DNA of 64,000 nt from the NCBI RefSeq assembly GCF_964199755.1, contig NC_133918.1, positions 744,001-808,000 of the forward strand, in the 5' to 3' direction. The notes under the pieces were generated by a model that was not told the origin of the DNA, ran no database searches, and saw only the letters and a program-made list of their open reading frames with translations. Positions 12,060 to 23,760 of this stretch are shown piece after piece. Source of the stretch: Larus michahellis. Lineage: Eukaryota; Chordata; Aves; Charadriiformes; Laridae. The translations under genes and the position numbers were made by a program. Each line of letters opens with the position of its first letter. Position 1 is the stretch's first letter.

Positions 12060-12660
12060 CGGAGGAAATGACCTCACCTGGAGGTCCCCGAGGCCGCCGC
12101 CGGCGCGAGGGCTGGGGCCGCGGCGCAGGGAGCGGGGACCTGGCGCTGATTTACTGCTTCCTGCGGCGCTTGGCCGGCGGCTCGGCCGGCTCCCCCGCGG
12201 CCATGGGCCGGGATGCGCCTGGCTCGGCCGGCGCAGAGAAGAGCAGAATCGGCTTTTCACAGCCCCGCCATGCGCTGAGCGGGGAAATGAAAGATTTGGA
12301 AGGGCCAGGGTCACTCCTGGGGTGAAACCTGCCCCCCCGGGATCTCCTGACCTGACCGCCGGCATCTTACGGGGTGGGGGGGTTGGGGATGGAGCAGCGC
12401 GGATACACCGCAAGGCGAACTCCCCCCCTGCTTTGCAACCCTAGCCCACCCCTCCCCGCCGTTTGATTCTTCTTATTTTCGCTCTGGATTTATTAAATGG
12501 ATGTCGGCGCTCGCCGCGGCCCCCCCGCGCCCGCTCCGCTGCCGCACAGCTGCCTCGCGCGCTGGCCAGGTGCCAGCCCCTGGCAGATGGCGCGGGGCTA
12601 TTAGACGTGCTTCATTCGATTCCCTGTCCCAGCTCCCGCTATTTAATCAAATTATAGGAA
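12060..12660 (+). promoter_or_regulatory. CpG-rich intronic block with E-box cluster
   Basis: CpG-dense sequence contrasting with its flanks. CACCTG at 12075-12080, CAGCTG at 12547-12552, CAGGTG at 12567-12572 and CAGATG at 12584-12589 are E-boxes of the class bound by E-proteins. An AT-rich, homeodomain-like stretch (tatttaatcaaattatagg) follows at about 12639-12658. It could be an intragenic enhancer or alternative promoter of TCF3, possibly autoregulatory. This is inference from motif density only. Confidence 0.35.
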
Positions 12661-14222
12661 AAGTCAATTTACTGGATTCTTGTTCTTTGCAGCCTCCGCC
12701 ATTCCCCCGCTCTCCCCCGGCCGCACGCGCTGCCCACGCGCAGCTCCGTGCCCCCACTTCGCCCCGGCGCCGTCCCGCCATGCCGCATGAAGGCGAAGCG
12801 CCGTGAATTTTCTTTTTCGAGTGAGGGACGAAGGGCAGCTGCCAGCGTCTGTCAGCTTTTTCCCTTCCCCCTCTCTCTTTATTTTATTTTTATTTCTTTT
12901 TTTTTTTTGCTTTATTTTACAAGCTCCCCAGGCTCAATCTGCAGCGCCGGTGCCCACAAGTTGCTTTCAGCTCCCCATCGCGTTCATGAAGCAATATATT
13001 TAAGCGCAACCGCTGGTGCTTTTCAGAGCTTTTTTTTCTTTTTTTTTTTTTTTAAAAAAACAAGAAGACCCCCATTTTCTATTACCCCCACCCAAAAAAA
13101 AAGAAGACATTCTTGGTGTTCTGGCCCATTCCAGAAATAGAGAACAATTCTGTACCTTCTCTCTGGGTGAGAAGGGGTTGGGGGGAGCTGCCTGGGTGTG
13201 GGGAAGAGAAACTGGGGGCAGGTTTCCTTTCCAGAGAGAGCTGGCTCTTCCAGGCAGAGCTGGCCGAGGGTGCCCCCCCCCGTGGGGCCCTGTGCCCCCC
13301 CCTCCCGGCCCCTGCGCCCGCCCTGCCTTTCGTAGGTATTTAAAAAAAAAAATAAAAATAAAAATGCGGTTTCAGAATGAATCGATGGGGATGAAAATAA
13401 GCCGTAACAAAAGTTCTCACGTAGTTTTGAGTGGCATTTCGGTTTCTTTGCGTGATGAATTTCTGCTTTAAAAAAAAAAAAAAAAAGAAAAAAACCAAAA
13501 AGGGATGTTTTTGCAGGGGCACGAGGTGATTTTCGGTAAGGGCTTTCAAGGATGGCTTTGGTTAATTCAGAAGAAAAGAAAAAAAGGCTTTTTTTTCTTG
13601 CTTAATACATTGTTAAATAACGTAGCTGAACGGTGCTGCAGAAATCTGGCCAAAAGCCGTCCGGGAGCCGTCCCCTCCCTTTTGTGGGACATCCCTTTTG
13701 AGGGGTGCTCAGCCCTCGGCTTCCCCCGTGCCTCAGTTTCCCCTCGAGCAGGACGGGCTGAGTTCCTGGGGGGTTTGAGGTCCTGGCATCAGTGCGGGTC
13801 CCGAAGCCTCGCCGATCCCCGTCACCGCCCTTGGGTGCAGGGTTAGGACGCAGAAACGATGGCTTTTGTGGTTACCCATAAAAAGTTATAACCGCAGAAA
13901 AAGGAACTAGAGCAGAGAGTTGAAACTTCTGGTGGAGGGGGTTGTGGGGATCCGCGCTGTTACGGGAAGGCAGAGGGACGTGTCTGCGTGATGTGCCCGT
14001 CCCCTGCGCCGCCCCCCGGCAGAGCCGCACCGTTCGGCACCGCCGCCGGGACTTGGGCTGAGCTGCTTCGGTTCCCCCTCCCCGGGCTTTGCTGTGGGAT
14101 GGACTCTGCTGGCCGCTGCGATGAATAAAAACGAAGCTGCACAGAGTGGGGTGACCCGCGGGGAGGATGTGGGGCCATGGGGTGGCCAAGCACTTCTCTT
14201 CAAGCCCTTTCCTGCCCCGCAG

Positions 14223-14325
14223 GTGTATCCATCCAACTCAGGTGATGACTACAGCAGGGATCCAGCTGGATATACTCCCTCAAAACCTCCCAGCACTGTG
14301 TATCCCGGAGCCTTTTATATGGCAG
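14223..14325 (+). CDS. TCF3: TCF3 exon (VYPSNSGDDYSRDPAGY)
   Basis: Starts in phase 0 after gccccgcag and encodes VYPSNSGDDYSRDPAGYTPS followed by KPPSTVYPGAFYMA. This aligns with human VYPPSSGEDYGRDATAYPSA and the KTPSSTYPAPFYVA segment. It ends with one base of the next Asp codon at ggcag|gtgagt. Ser/Pro/Tyr-rich linker region. Confidence 0.95.
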
Positions 14326-14621
14326 GTGAGTTATGAACAACTCCAGCATTCTGCAAGCCGGCCGGAGCAGGGGCTGCCTGGCCCGTTATGAACAACGGGA
14401 GGAATTGCACGGCATGTGGGATGGAGGGGGCTCAGGGCAGGAGTGCATGAGACATGGAACAGCCCTGAGACGGCTCTGGTTTGCGCAGTGGGTGATGCTC
14501 AGCACAGGCAGGGCACGATGGGGACAGACGCAGCCCCTCAGCCCAGGCTGACTTAGCCCCATGTGGGCTGTGGGACACACGCTGGTGTCTCTGCCCCGCT
14601 CAGCTCTGGTTTTCCTTCCAG

Positions 14622-14761
14622 ACGGGCTCCATAACTCGCCAGACCTGTGGAGTTCACCGGGTGCCATGAGCCAGTCGAGTTACGGTGCCATGCTGGGCAG
14701 CTCCTCCTCCCCGCTCCCGCAGTCCAGTGGCTTCAACAGTTTACATCAGCACGAACGCATG
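14622..14761 (+). CDS. TCF3: TCF3 exon (DGLHNSPDLWSSPGAMSQ)
   Basis: Follows the acceptor ttccttccag. It completes the split Asp codon, continues GLHNSPDLWSSPGAM and ends SLHQHERM, matching human HPSAELWSPPG and GGLHQHERM. Phase 0 end at gcatg|gtaacg. The intron before it is only 296 bp and the one after it only 181 bp, typical of compact avian introns. Confidence 0.95.
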
Positions 14762-14942
14762 GTAACGCGTCCCCACGCTGCCCCGCGGGCGGGCTGGGGG
14801 CTCTGCTCGGCCGGCTGGTGGTGGCACATCACCTCCTCCCATAGCTGTCGGCCTGGGGCAGCTGCTGACAGGTCCTGGCCCGGACGCCGAAGCCCGGCAG
14901 CCTTTCGAGGGCACCTCTCACCTCTCTCCCCCTCTCTGCTAG

Positions 14943-15069
14943 AACTACCAGCTTCATTCAGGAGAGGTTAACGGCGGACTCCCCTCTGTGTCTGGCTTCT
15001 CCTCTGCCTCCACGCCCTACGGTGTCTCCAGCCACACGCCCCCCATCAGCGGGACGGACAGTATGATGG
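14943..15069 (+). CDS. TCF3: TCF3 exon ([19 protein letters not shown])
   Basis: Encodes [20 protein letters not shown] then [20 protein letters not shown] then MM, matching human [20 protein letters not shown] and [18 protein letters not shown]. It ends with one base of a Gly codon before gtacgt at 15070. Low-complexity Ser/Gly/Pro region before AD2. Confidence 0.95.
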
Positions 15070-15941
15070 GTACGTACGGCCCCCAGGCAGGCGGTGGTCC
15101 CAGCATCACCCCCTCGCTCCACTGCTATGGCTTAAATTGAAAATCAAAGTCTTGTGCAAACCGCTGGTGCCCGAGGCTGTGGTGTCTGTGCCCGATGCAC
15201 CGGGGCACTTTATAGCCCTTGTGTCACCCGTGCACGGAGTTACTGCATGGAGGCGCAGCGAGGTTCTTGCTGCTGGGTCCCTAGGCGGGCTGGAGCAGGG
15301 GGACGGGGTGCTGCCTTCGGGGTTGACACGGGGCTTGCTGGATCTGGGAGGAGACCAGGATCTGCGACATTATCTCTTGGAGGTGCCGTGGCTTAAACGA
15401 GTTGCGGGAAGGTGGGGGTATGCGCGAAGCCGTTCATCTAAATCTGGAATAGGAATGTTTGTGCTGCATTTGGATACCGCGTTAAACCCCCGAGTGCTTT
15501 AATCTCTAACCCCGCTGAACCTGTTACAAAACCTGTTACTGAAATGAACTGATGTTCCCCAGGAAATGGAGGATCCTGACCTTGATTCATAGAAAAACCC
15601 TTGGTTAGAGGAGGGGAAGCAAGTTTGGGATTGCAGGGGCTTAAGATGCCCGGTGAAAATGGGCAGTGCTGCAGCGGAGACACTTGATCGCTGTTGATGG
15701 CATGATGCCTTTGACCCAGCATCTTATAAAGACGTTCCTGCAGCCCCACAAAAGCTGCCAGGGCGCGCGTGCCCTCGTCCGGGCTGCTCAGAGCTGGGCA
15801 TCCATTCGATTTTCAAGTAAAGCAGTAAGAGCAAGAAATTTCAATGTCGGAGCAGACAGTCCCAGAGAACGTTTCGTACAGGTGCCTTGTCCTGCTGGTT
15901 TCTGGTGCCCTGGCAGTGACATCTGTGTCCTCTCTCGGCAG
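15070..15941 (+). other. TCF3: TCF3 intron
   Basis: Phase 1 intron of 872 bp, ending tctctcggcag. Nothing other than unique sequence was seen. Confidence 0.7.
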
Positions 15942-16000
15942 GTAACAGAGGAACCACAGCTGGGAGCTCGGGAGACGCGCTCGGGAAGGCATTAGCTTCA
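15942..16000 (+). CDS. TCF3: TCF3 exon, start of AD2
   Basis: Encodes (G)NRGTTAGSSGDALGKALAS, nearly identical to human GSRGTTAGSSGDALGKALAS. The GDALGKALAS segment forms the helix of the loop-helix activation domain AD2. Phase 0 end at gcttca|gtaaga. A 59 bp exon, highly conserved. Confidence 0.96.
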
Positions 16001-16727
16001 GTAAGAGTTTCTGCAGATCCTTGACCCAGTTGGACCTCCCTTCTGTAACAGGGGCCCTCGAGGCTGCGGGGAGGATGGACACATTGAGAAGTTTGGGTGA
16101 ACGCCCCCCAGAAACATGTCAGCCTCTGAGGGGAGGATTTTTCCCCTCTGCGTGCTGCCATCCTGAGTCCTGGCGCTGTGCAAAAGCACCTTCTGGCAGA
16201 TGGGGAAACTGAGGCACTGCACATTATGGTGGCCTCACAGACCGATGCCCACGAGCTGGCTCTGCAGCCGCCCAGCCTGGTACTGGTCTGGCAAGATGAC
16301 CCTACGCAGCCCTCGTAGCAGGACTTGCAGGTCCCAGTAGTTCTAGCCCTGCGTGTGCTGGTTCAAACTGGAAGGCGCTGGTTCCACTGGGCTGTCAGAG
16401 CTTGGGGTTGCCTCTGTCCCCTTCAGTGCAGGGGCGTTTGCTTCCGCATGGCGGCAGAGGGGCACCCAGCACTGCACCCTGCAATAATTTCTTGGGGCTC
16501 CCGCTTCCCTCCGAGGTGGGACCTGACGACCGGAGGCAGTGGCTGCAGGGGTGGTGGCAGTGAGGACAGAGTCCCGGCGTTAATGGGGGACCAGCGGGCT
16601 GGGCCGTGGTGCGGGTACGGGAAGGGAGGTGCCGTCAGGTGGTCCTCGCTTGGTGGCGGTGCTGGGGAGGGGGAGAGCTGTGGCAGGGGTGGGCGCTGCT
16701 GACTGTGCCCTGCTTCTCTCGCTCCAG
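16001..16727 (+). other. TCF3: TCF3 intron
   Basis: Phase 0 intron of 727 bp ending in the acceptor tctcgctccag. No other feature was seen. Confidence 0.7.
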
Positions 16728-16806
16728 ATTTATTCCCCCGATCACTCTAGCAATAACTTCTCGTCAAACCCCTCCACACCGGTCGGCTCCCCGCAGGGGC
16801 TTGCAG
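16728..16806 (+). CDS. TCF3: TCF3 exon, AD2 ([20 protein letters not shown])
   Basis: Encodes [20 protein letters not shown] then SPQGLA with one base of Gly, virtually the same as human. This is the loop portion of AD2, one of the best conserved stretches in the E-protein family. Donor ttgcag|gtaggt. Confidence 0.96.
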
Positions 16807-17767
16807 GTAGGTGAGAAACGTTGCTCTGTGTGTAGAGGGGGATGCGGGGTTTGCTTTCAGGAGGCCCGAGGCAGGGCTCTTCCCAGACCAGCCCCAAACC
16901 CTCATTAAAGACACTTTTGGCAATCTTGCCAAATCCCATTTATTTTTAAAAGCGGGAGAGTAAAGAGGCAGAACAAGCCAACTTGAAGAAAATTTTTAAA
17001 TCTCCCTGTGCAGTTGCATGTCCGTCTGCTTTAATCAGCTGTAGCTTTTCCCCGTTCGGAGCCGAGCGGTGCCCAGGTGGGTGAACACGGCGGGTGCGAG
17101 GGCGATGGTGCTGCCTGCGCCTGCCTTTGCCCCTGCAGAGGAGTTTTAGGAGTTTTAGCCTGGCCCACGTGGTAGCACCACTGCACGCTTGAGTTAAAGC
17201 ATCTCTGCCACCCCCTGGGACCCGCTCCTGCCATTCAAACAGACCCCGAGACGTCTTGGAGAGGCTGGGAGAATTTGTCCCTGGTTTTATCTCCCGGGGG
17301 AGGAGTGCAGTGGGAACTGGGAAGCAGCCAACTAGTTAAAAACCACTTTCAGTGCCCAGTGAAAGCCCGTCTCTGCTCCTGGATGGCAAAGAGAGGTCTC
17401 GTTTCTGCCCAGCAGAGCTGGCACCGAGGCTCCTCGGGGAGCAGAGCAGCGCACGCGTACCAGCCTGCTGCTGCCCTGGGGTCGGGGCGAGCACAGTGTG
17501 TGCTGCCGGCCGCTCACCGGGGTGGGAGACATGGGAAAACCGCTGGGGGTCTGACGGCCTGAGCTCAGTTTCCCGCTGAGGCAGAGCACAGGCGAGCACG
17601 CAGTGCCGTGCAGTGCCTTGGTGGCCCATGCGGTGCCATGCGGTGCCGTGGTGGCCCATGCGATGCCGTGCGTGGCATGGTGGCCCATGCAGAGCATGGT
17701 GGCCCAGCTTCCAGCCCCATCTAGTGGCAGCTGTGCCCAGTCCCAAGCTCTCCCCGTTTGTTCACAG
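16807..17767 (+). other. TCF3: TCF3 intron with short tandem repeat
   Basis: Phase 1 intron of 961 bp. It contains an imperfect GTGCC/GTGGCCCATGC tandem repeat at 17596-17706 and ends at the acceptor ttgttcacag. Confidence 0.75.
17596..17706 (+). repeat. Short imperfect tandem repeat
   Basis: About four copies of a roughly 25-30 bp unit carrying ggtggcccatgc and gcggtgccgtg variants. It ends 61 bp upstream of the next TCF3 exon, so it may lie in the branch-point region. Confidence 0.75.
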
Positions 17768-17841
17768 GCACATCCCAGTGGTCGCGAGCGAGCGGACAGG
17801 GTGCCTTATCTCCCAGCTACGAAGGGAGCCTCCACACTTTA
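17768..17841 (+). CDS. TCF3: TCF3 exon (GTSQWSRASGQGALSPSY)
   Basis: Encodes (G)TSQWSRASGQGALSPSYEGS then LHTL, matching human GTSQWPRAGAPGALSPSYDG and GLHGL. Phase 0 end at ctttta|gtaagt. The following intron is 452 bp. Confidence 0.95.
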
Positions 17842-18293
17842 GTAAGTGTCGCCGACAAATCTTGCCTTCTCCTTTTTCTCTTCCATCCCTTGTGCGCCTG
17901 GCGGGAAAGGGCTTTTGGGTAAAGTCGTCTCCCCCAAATGTCTGGGGCCTGAAGGAAGGTGGTTGGTTGGGAGCAGCTGAGCAGAGTGGGGCACAGCTTC
18001 CCCCAGCCCAGCGCCTGGCGGGCAGACCCTTGCACCCTCCCCCTGTTTCGGGCCCATTCACGTCCTGTGGGTCTGACCCAGCCGAACAGATTTCTGCCTG
18101 GTTTCTGCCTCCCTTTCCTGAGCAGTTCCGCTTGTGTGACCCTTAGGGGATGGCACTGAAGGGCTCGGGGGCTTATTTCCCCCCGTACCTGCCCTGCCGT
18201 AGCTGAGTGCATGATTGCCGCCAGCCATTCTTCAGCGCGCCGCTGGTTTTACGGGCCTTAACGCAGACCTGTTTCTCTGTCCTGTCCTTCAAG

Positions 18294-18497
18294 CAAAACA
18301 AAATGGAAGACAGGTTGGACGAAGCCATCCACGTGCTGAGGAATCACGCCGTGGGCCAGACAGCCGCCATGCCGAGCAACCACGGGGACATGCACGGGCT
18401 CCTGGGCTCGGCACCGGCCCACAGTGCCACCGTGGGCAGCCTGGGCCAGGCCTTCCCCGCCGCGGTCATGTCCCTGGGGAACAGGCACCCGAGTCTG
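18294..18497 (+). CDS. TCF3: TCF3 exon ([21 protein letters not shown])
   Basis: A 204 bp exon of 68 whole codons. It begins [20 protein letters not shown], matching human [20 protein letters not shown], the amphipathic helix shared by TCF3, TCF4 and TCF12. It continues [20 protein letters not shown] and ends [10 protein letters not shown]. Acceptor tccttcaag, donor agtctg|gtaagt. Confidence 0.95.
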
Positions 18498-20033
18498 GTA
18501 AGTGTGGAAGCATTGCAGCAGCTGGCGGGGACATGCCAGGGACCCGTGGCACTGGGTCCCCTGGCATCCAGAGGGACGTTGCTGTTGGCGTGAGAATAGC
18601 TGAGCGTGGTCCAGCTCGGGTCAGCTGTTGACAGCTTTGAATGGGTGATGTGCATGGCAGCGCAGGGGCTTGGCGTCTTCTTGCAGGGGGGGTGGAATCC
18701 ACGCTCAGCAGTGGCTCTTGGGCACTAGCCCTGCATGCAGTTCACTCGTGCCCCTTCTCAGGGCAGGCAGAGGTGGTTGAAAGCCCTTCTTCTTTCCCTG
18801 CAACGTGATGGAAATCCCTCAAAACAGCATCAAGCTGTCCCCAGGGGATGCAGGGAGAAGGAGGAGAGGGATGCGGTGCAGGGCAAGACCACGGGTATGA
18901 GAGAGTCAGGTATCGCCAAGACTTCTTTGCTCCCAGCCGTTTGTGCAGGCACAGCGTCCTTCCGTGCCCGTGGGGAGCGCTGATGTGGGATGGCTCGTTC
19001 AGGCTCCTGGGGGTGCAACCCGTCCCAGGTGCCCTGAGCATGTGGGTGCTGGGGTCCCATGCGAGGTCACCAGGGTCACCTTGAGAAAAACTTTACGGTG
19101 AGGGTGACAGAGCCCTGGAACAGGCTCCCCAGGGAGGCTGTGGAGTCCCCTTCTCTGTAGGCTTTCAAGACCCGCCTGGATGAGCCCTGAGTGACGTGCT
19201 CTGGGCAATCCTGCTTTGGCAGGGGAGTGGGACTAGATGATCTCTAGAGGTCCCTTCCAACTCTGAAATTCCGTGATTCCTTGTCCAGAGGCTGGTGACC
19301 ACAGGAGCAGGTTTTTGGCAGAGCTGGTTGCCGACAACAGCAAACAGCAACACATCTCCAGTCTCTCTAGAGAACCAGACGAGCTTCCCTTTCGAGCTCC
19401 CGGGGCTCTGCTACTAAGCGATGAATCGTGCAGCCGTCCTCTGTTGCAAACTGCTGCCGGCTGCGAAACACGAGCGTTTGCAGCAGGGCTGGCTCTGTCC
19501 CACCCGTCCCTGGATGGCGTAGGGAGGCCTCGGGGGGTGCGGGCTCAGAAATGCTGAGAAAGGACCCTCGCCCTTTGCGTCCTGGCTCTTCAGAGCAAAG
19601 TCCCCTGCTCCGGTGGCACTGGGAAGGTGGCAGAAACGTTGGTGCTTGGTGGAGACAGGACAAATGCAGCCCAGGCAGCGCGTCTTCTCCAGGGTGCCAG
19701 CCTTGCATCCAGGCAGAGAGAGGCTTTGCCACAGCACGGGGGGAACAGCACTGATGGGGCCTTTCCGCTTGGTCCAGCTGATGTGCAGGGCACGGAGCTG
19801 CTTTCTGCAGTGCCCCCGCCACCGTCCCCAGAGCAGAGCTGGTGCTGGAGCAGGGTGGCTCTTCCCTCCTGCATGCCCGCGCTCTGGGTGGTGGCAGTGC
19901 ACGGGGAGGGCATCCAGCTGCGCCTCAGCCTGGTCTGCGGAGCCCTGCGGCTGCGCTCGGGGTGACTGTCCCCGTGCCCACTGGCCGTGACACTTCCCCC
20001 CCCTCAAGGCTTGCTCTGCTTGTTCTGCTGTAG
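18498..20033 (+). other. TCF3: TCF3 intron with CR1
   Basis: A 1.5 kb phase 0 intron containing a sense CR1 fragment (19076-19280) and ending ttctgctgtag. Several open frames cross it but none resembles a known protein. Confidence 0.75.
19076..19280 (+). mobile_element. CR1 LINE 3' fragment
   Basis: Begins aaaaactttacggtgaggg, continues ccctggaacaggctccccag, and ends actagatgatctctagagg then tcccttccaactctgaaatt and a GTGATTCC tail, all typical of CR1 3' regions. It is a different subfamily from the 7682 copy. Confidence 0.9.
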
Positions 20034-20157
20034 GTGGGAGGAGGTCACCCTGAAGACGGGTTGTCCAGCAACCCCAGCATGCTCCACAACCATGTCACAC
20101 TTCCGTCACAGCCCAGCTCACTCCCTGACCTCAGCAGGCAGCAGGACACGTACAGCG
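20034..20157 (+). CDS. TCF3: TCF3 exon ([20 protein letters not shown])
   Basis: Encodes [20 protein letters not shown] then [20 protein letters not shown] then S and one base of Gly, matching human VGGSHPEDGLAGSTSLMHNH and LPDLSRPPDSYSG. Donor acagcg|gtaagg. The following intron is 466 bp and ends at a NAGNAG acceptor. Confidence 0.95.
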
Positions 20158-20623
20158 GTAAGGCAGCTCTGCACGCGTGCACGCTTGAAGCTCACCTGCT
20201 GCCGGGGGGGATTCGGGGCACCCGTGAGGACCAGCCCTGTGCAGCAGCAGCCTTGGGGGGAGATGGGTGCTCTTGCGAGGCTGGTGCTTCCTTGCAGTTT
20301 CTACCTCTAGCCTTTTCCGGAGGTTTGATCCACATGTTCCTGTCCCTCCTGCCAGCTGTGGGTGCACAGAGCCCCCTGGGCCCTGCTCTGCTGGTGGGGA
20401 TGTTGGGCTCTGACTCTGGAGGGCCTGGGGTTGGAGGAGAAGGACGGAGAGTGGTGGCAGGGCAGAGCCAGCACCCCTTCTGGCTCCTCGTGCTGCGGAC
20501 TGGCGATGCGGGATGCCGTGCGCTGGCGATGCAGCGCAGCAGGAGCAGGGCCTGGGGACCCCCCAGCTCTCCATGCGGGTCAGGCCCCTCCAACCTCCGT
20601 GTGTGGCTCTGCTTCCTCAGCAG

Positions 20624-20771
20624 GCTTGTCAGGGGGGCTGGGGCGAAGCAGCGTCTCCTCGGGAACCAGCGAAATAAAGAGGGAAGAGAAGGAGGACGAA
20701 GAGAACACGTCAGTGGCAGATAACTCAGAAGAAGAGAAGAAGGAGCTGAAACCCTCCCGGAACAGAACAAG
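20624..20771 (+). CDS. TCF3: TCF3 exon, acidic/Lys segment before bHLH
   Basis: Encodes (G)[40 protein letters not shown] and LKPSRNRTR, matching human [20 protein letters not shown] and [14 protein letters not shown]. It ends with two bases of a Ser codon at caag|gtgctc. The acceptor is ctcagcag, so splicing one CAG earlier (exon from 20621) would add Ala. It feeds either of the two downstream bHLH exons. Confidence 0.94.
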
Positions 20772-22027
<1,256 letters not shown>

Positions 22028-22075
22028 TGAGGGTCCCGGAGTGGTGATATTTTACGTATCTGATCGGCACGGGGC

Positions 22076-22215
22076 TGTCTGTCTGTCTGTCTCCTGTGAC
22101 ACGTGCTGTGGTGCCTCGCACTGTCTCTCTCCCCTGTGGCCTTGGGTTCCCAAGGCTGTTGATGTCCTTTGGTTTTTTTTTCCCTTTTTCTTTTTTTTTT
22201 CCCCCCTTTTTTGCA
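22076..22215 (+). promoter_or_regulatory. TCF3: CU-rich candidate splicing regulatory region
   Basis: Starts about 54 nt after the E12 donor with a (CTGT)n run at about 22077-22095, then ctgtctctctcccc at 22120-22133, then about 45 nt of nearly pure T/C at 22168-22212. Such runs are PTB-type binding sequence. Position and composition are seen; the regulatory role is inferred. Confidence 0.4.
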
Positions 22216-23655
22216 TCCCTGCTGTTCTCTCTTTCGTTCCCCCCTGCCACTGCGTGTGCTGCATGCCGGTCCCCGGAGGGGGCACCTGCGCCGTCCTCGC
22301 TTTCCCGCAGCCAGGTGTTTTGCTCAGCTGCTTGGCCAACAAAATGAAAAAAAAAAAACCAACCACAAAACCCATCAAATCTCCCAGTGGGGGCCCAGAT
22401 CTGACGTCTCTCCAAAGGCTGCTCCAAGCACAGAGCCCGTCTCTGCCCACGGCCGCAGCAGCAGCAAGCGATGCCCCGTTGTCCCGCTCTGCTCCTGTCC
22501 CCACCGCTGTGCCCCTGGCTCTGCGGGCACCCGGCAAACTCCTGGGCCTGACTGGAGCCGTGTGAGGGGCAGCGGGATGGAGACACCGAGCCCAAGGTTG
22601 GGCAGCCCTCGCTGCCTGTACACTCATCTCCGACGCGAGCTGGGAGCACTGCGCGTCCCTAGCAGAGCCTGGAGCCACAGGGCACACTCGCTCCCTTCCT
22701 GCGCCTGTCTCGGCCGCCCGTGCTTGCCTTGGGTGCCGCGTCCCGGTGGGAGGGAAGCAGAGAGCTTGGCTTCCCGCTCCGGAGGACTTTGCTGCTTTGT
22801 TCCCGCATCCCGCAGTGCATGCTCCTGCTCGCCGGCCCCGCTGCACAGGGGGCCGTGGCAGGTTAACCCCCTTTCTCTCTGCAGAGGCTGTTGTAACACG
22901 CATCGGTGGTTTGTGCCTGGCTGTGCTCCTCTCTGCTGGCCTCTGCTGTTGCATTGATGTTGGAGTCCTTTGTGCCTCTCTTCAGTTTGTAATTTTTTGC
23001 CTTTCATAACATGTATATTTTTTTCCTGTCTCTTTTTTAATTTCCCCTTCCTTTTTATTTTTTTATTTCGAGTTTTTATTTTTTGGTTCTGTTCTTTCCG
23101 ATCTCCTACAGACAGTCCCCAGCCGTGACCTCTCGGTGGTCCCACTCTCTACCTTGTACTTGCTGCTTGCGGATGGAGGCAGGAGCCGAGGGGCGGTGGG
23201 GGGCAGGGGCTAGACAGAGTTGGCACCGTGTTCACTTTGGTCTCCCACGCTTGTCCCTTTTTAAACCCTTCTTGGAGGCAGCCAGGGCAGTGAGCTGAGC
23301 CCCCCGTGCTGCTGTCAGCAGGCGTTAGCGCAGGCAGCAAAGGTGTCCCTTCTCCGGTGGGTTTGGCCTTCGGGCTGCTTTGCAGGAGAGGAGGCGTCCC
23401 CCATGTCCCCTGCTGCAGGGCTGGCATGGGCGTGGGGCCATCGGGTCCCCACATGCCCAGACCGGGCTACCAGGATCCTCGTGCTGCTGTCAGCAGCTAA
23501 AGGGGCAGGAAGGGCAAGAAGAGCAGGGGGCCAGGCAGGCAGGTCAGTGCCCTCTTTGAGCAGGGCACAAGGCAGCCAAGGCAGTGTGTGTCCTCGTAAC
23601 CTGGGGGACCCAGCATGGCCGCGCAAAGCACCAGCAGCACTTGCCGGTGGCGGGG

Positions 23656-23760
23656 ATATAGAATCGTAGAATAATGGAACTGTCTAGGTTGGAAGGGACC
23701 TTTGAGATCATCGAGTCCGACCATCAACCTAACACTGCCGAAACCACCACTAAAATACGG
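23656..23760 (-). mobile_element. CR1 LINE 3' fragment, antisense
   Basis: Reads tagaatcgtagaataatgga then ggttggaagggacctttgag then atcatcgagtccgaccatc on the + strand, the reverse complement of a CR1 3' end. Degraded beyond about 23760. Confidence 0.88.

Larger units (their letters stand above)
7568..14222 (+). other. TCF3: Large TCF3 intron with CR1, minisatellite and CpG-rich block
   Basis: A 6.7 kb intron holding a long sense CR1 (7682-8503), a 23 bp minisatellite (9081-9948), a stem-loop candidate (10158-10226), a polypurine tract (10229-10320), a CpG-rich block with E-boxes (about 12060-12660) and several homopolymer runs (13030-13054, 13470-13486). It ends at the acceptor tgccccgcag. 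No conserved coding was seen in it. Confidence 0.85.

Noticed and set aside
12068-12325. Small gene starting MTSPGGPRGRRRREG
   Set aside because: An open frame in a CpG-rich intronic block with Arg/Gly composition; no homologue recognised and no splice or poly(A) signals.
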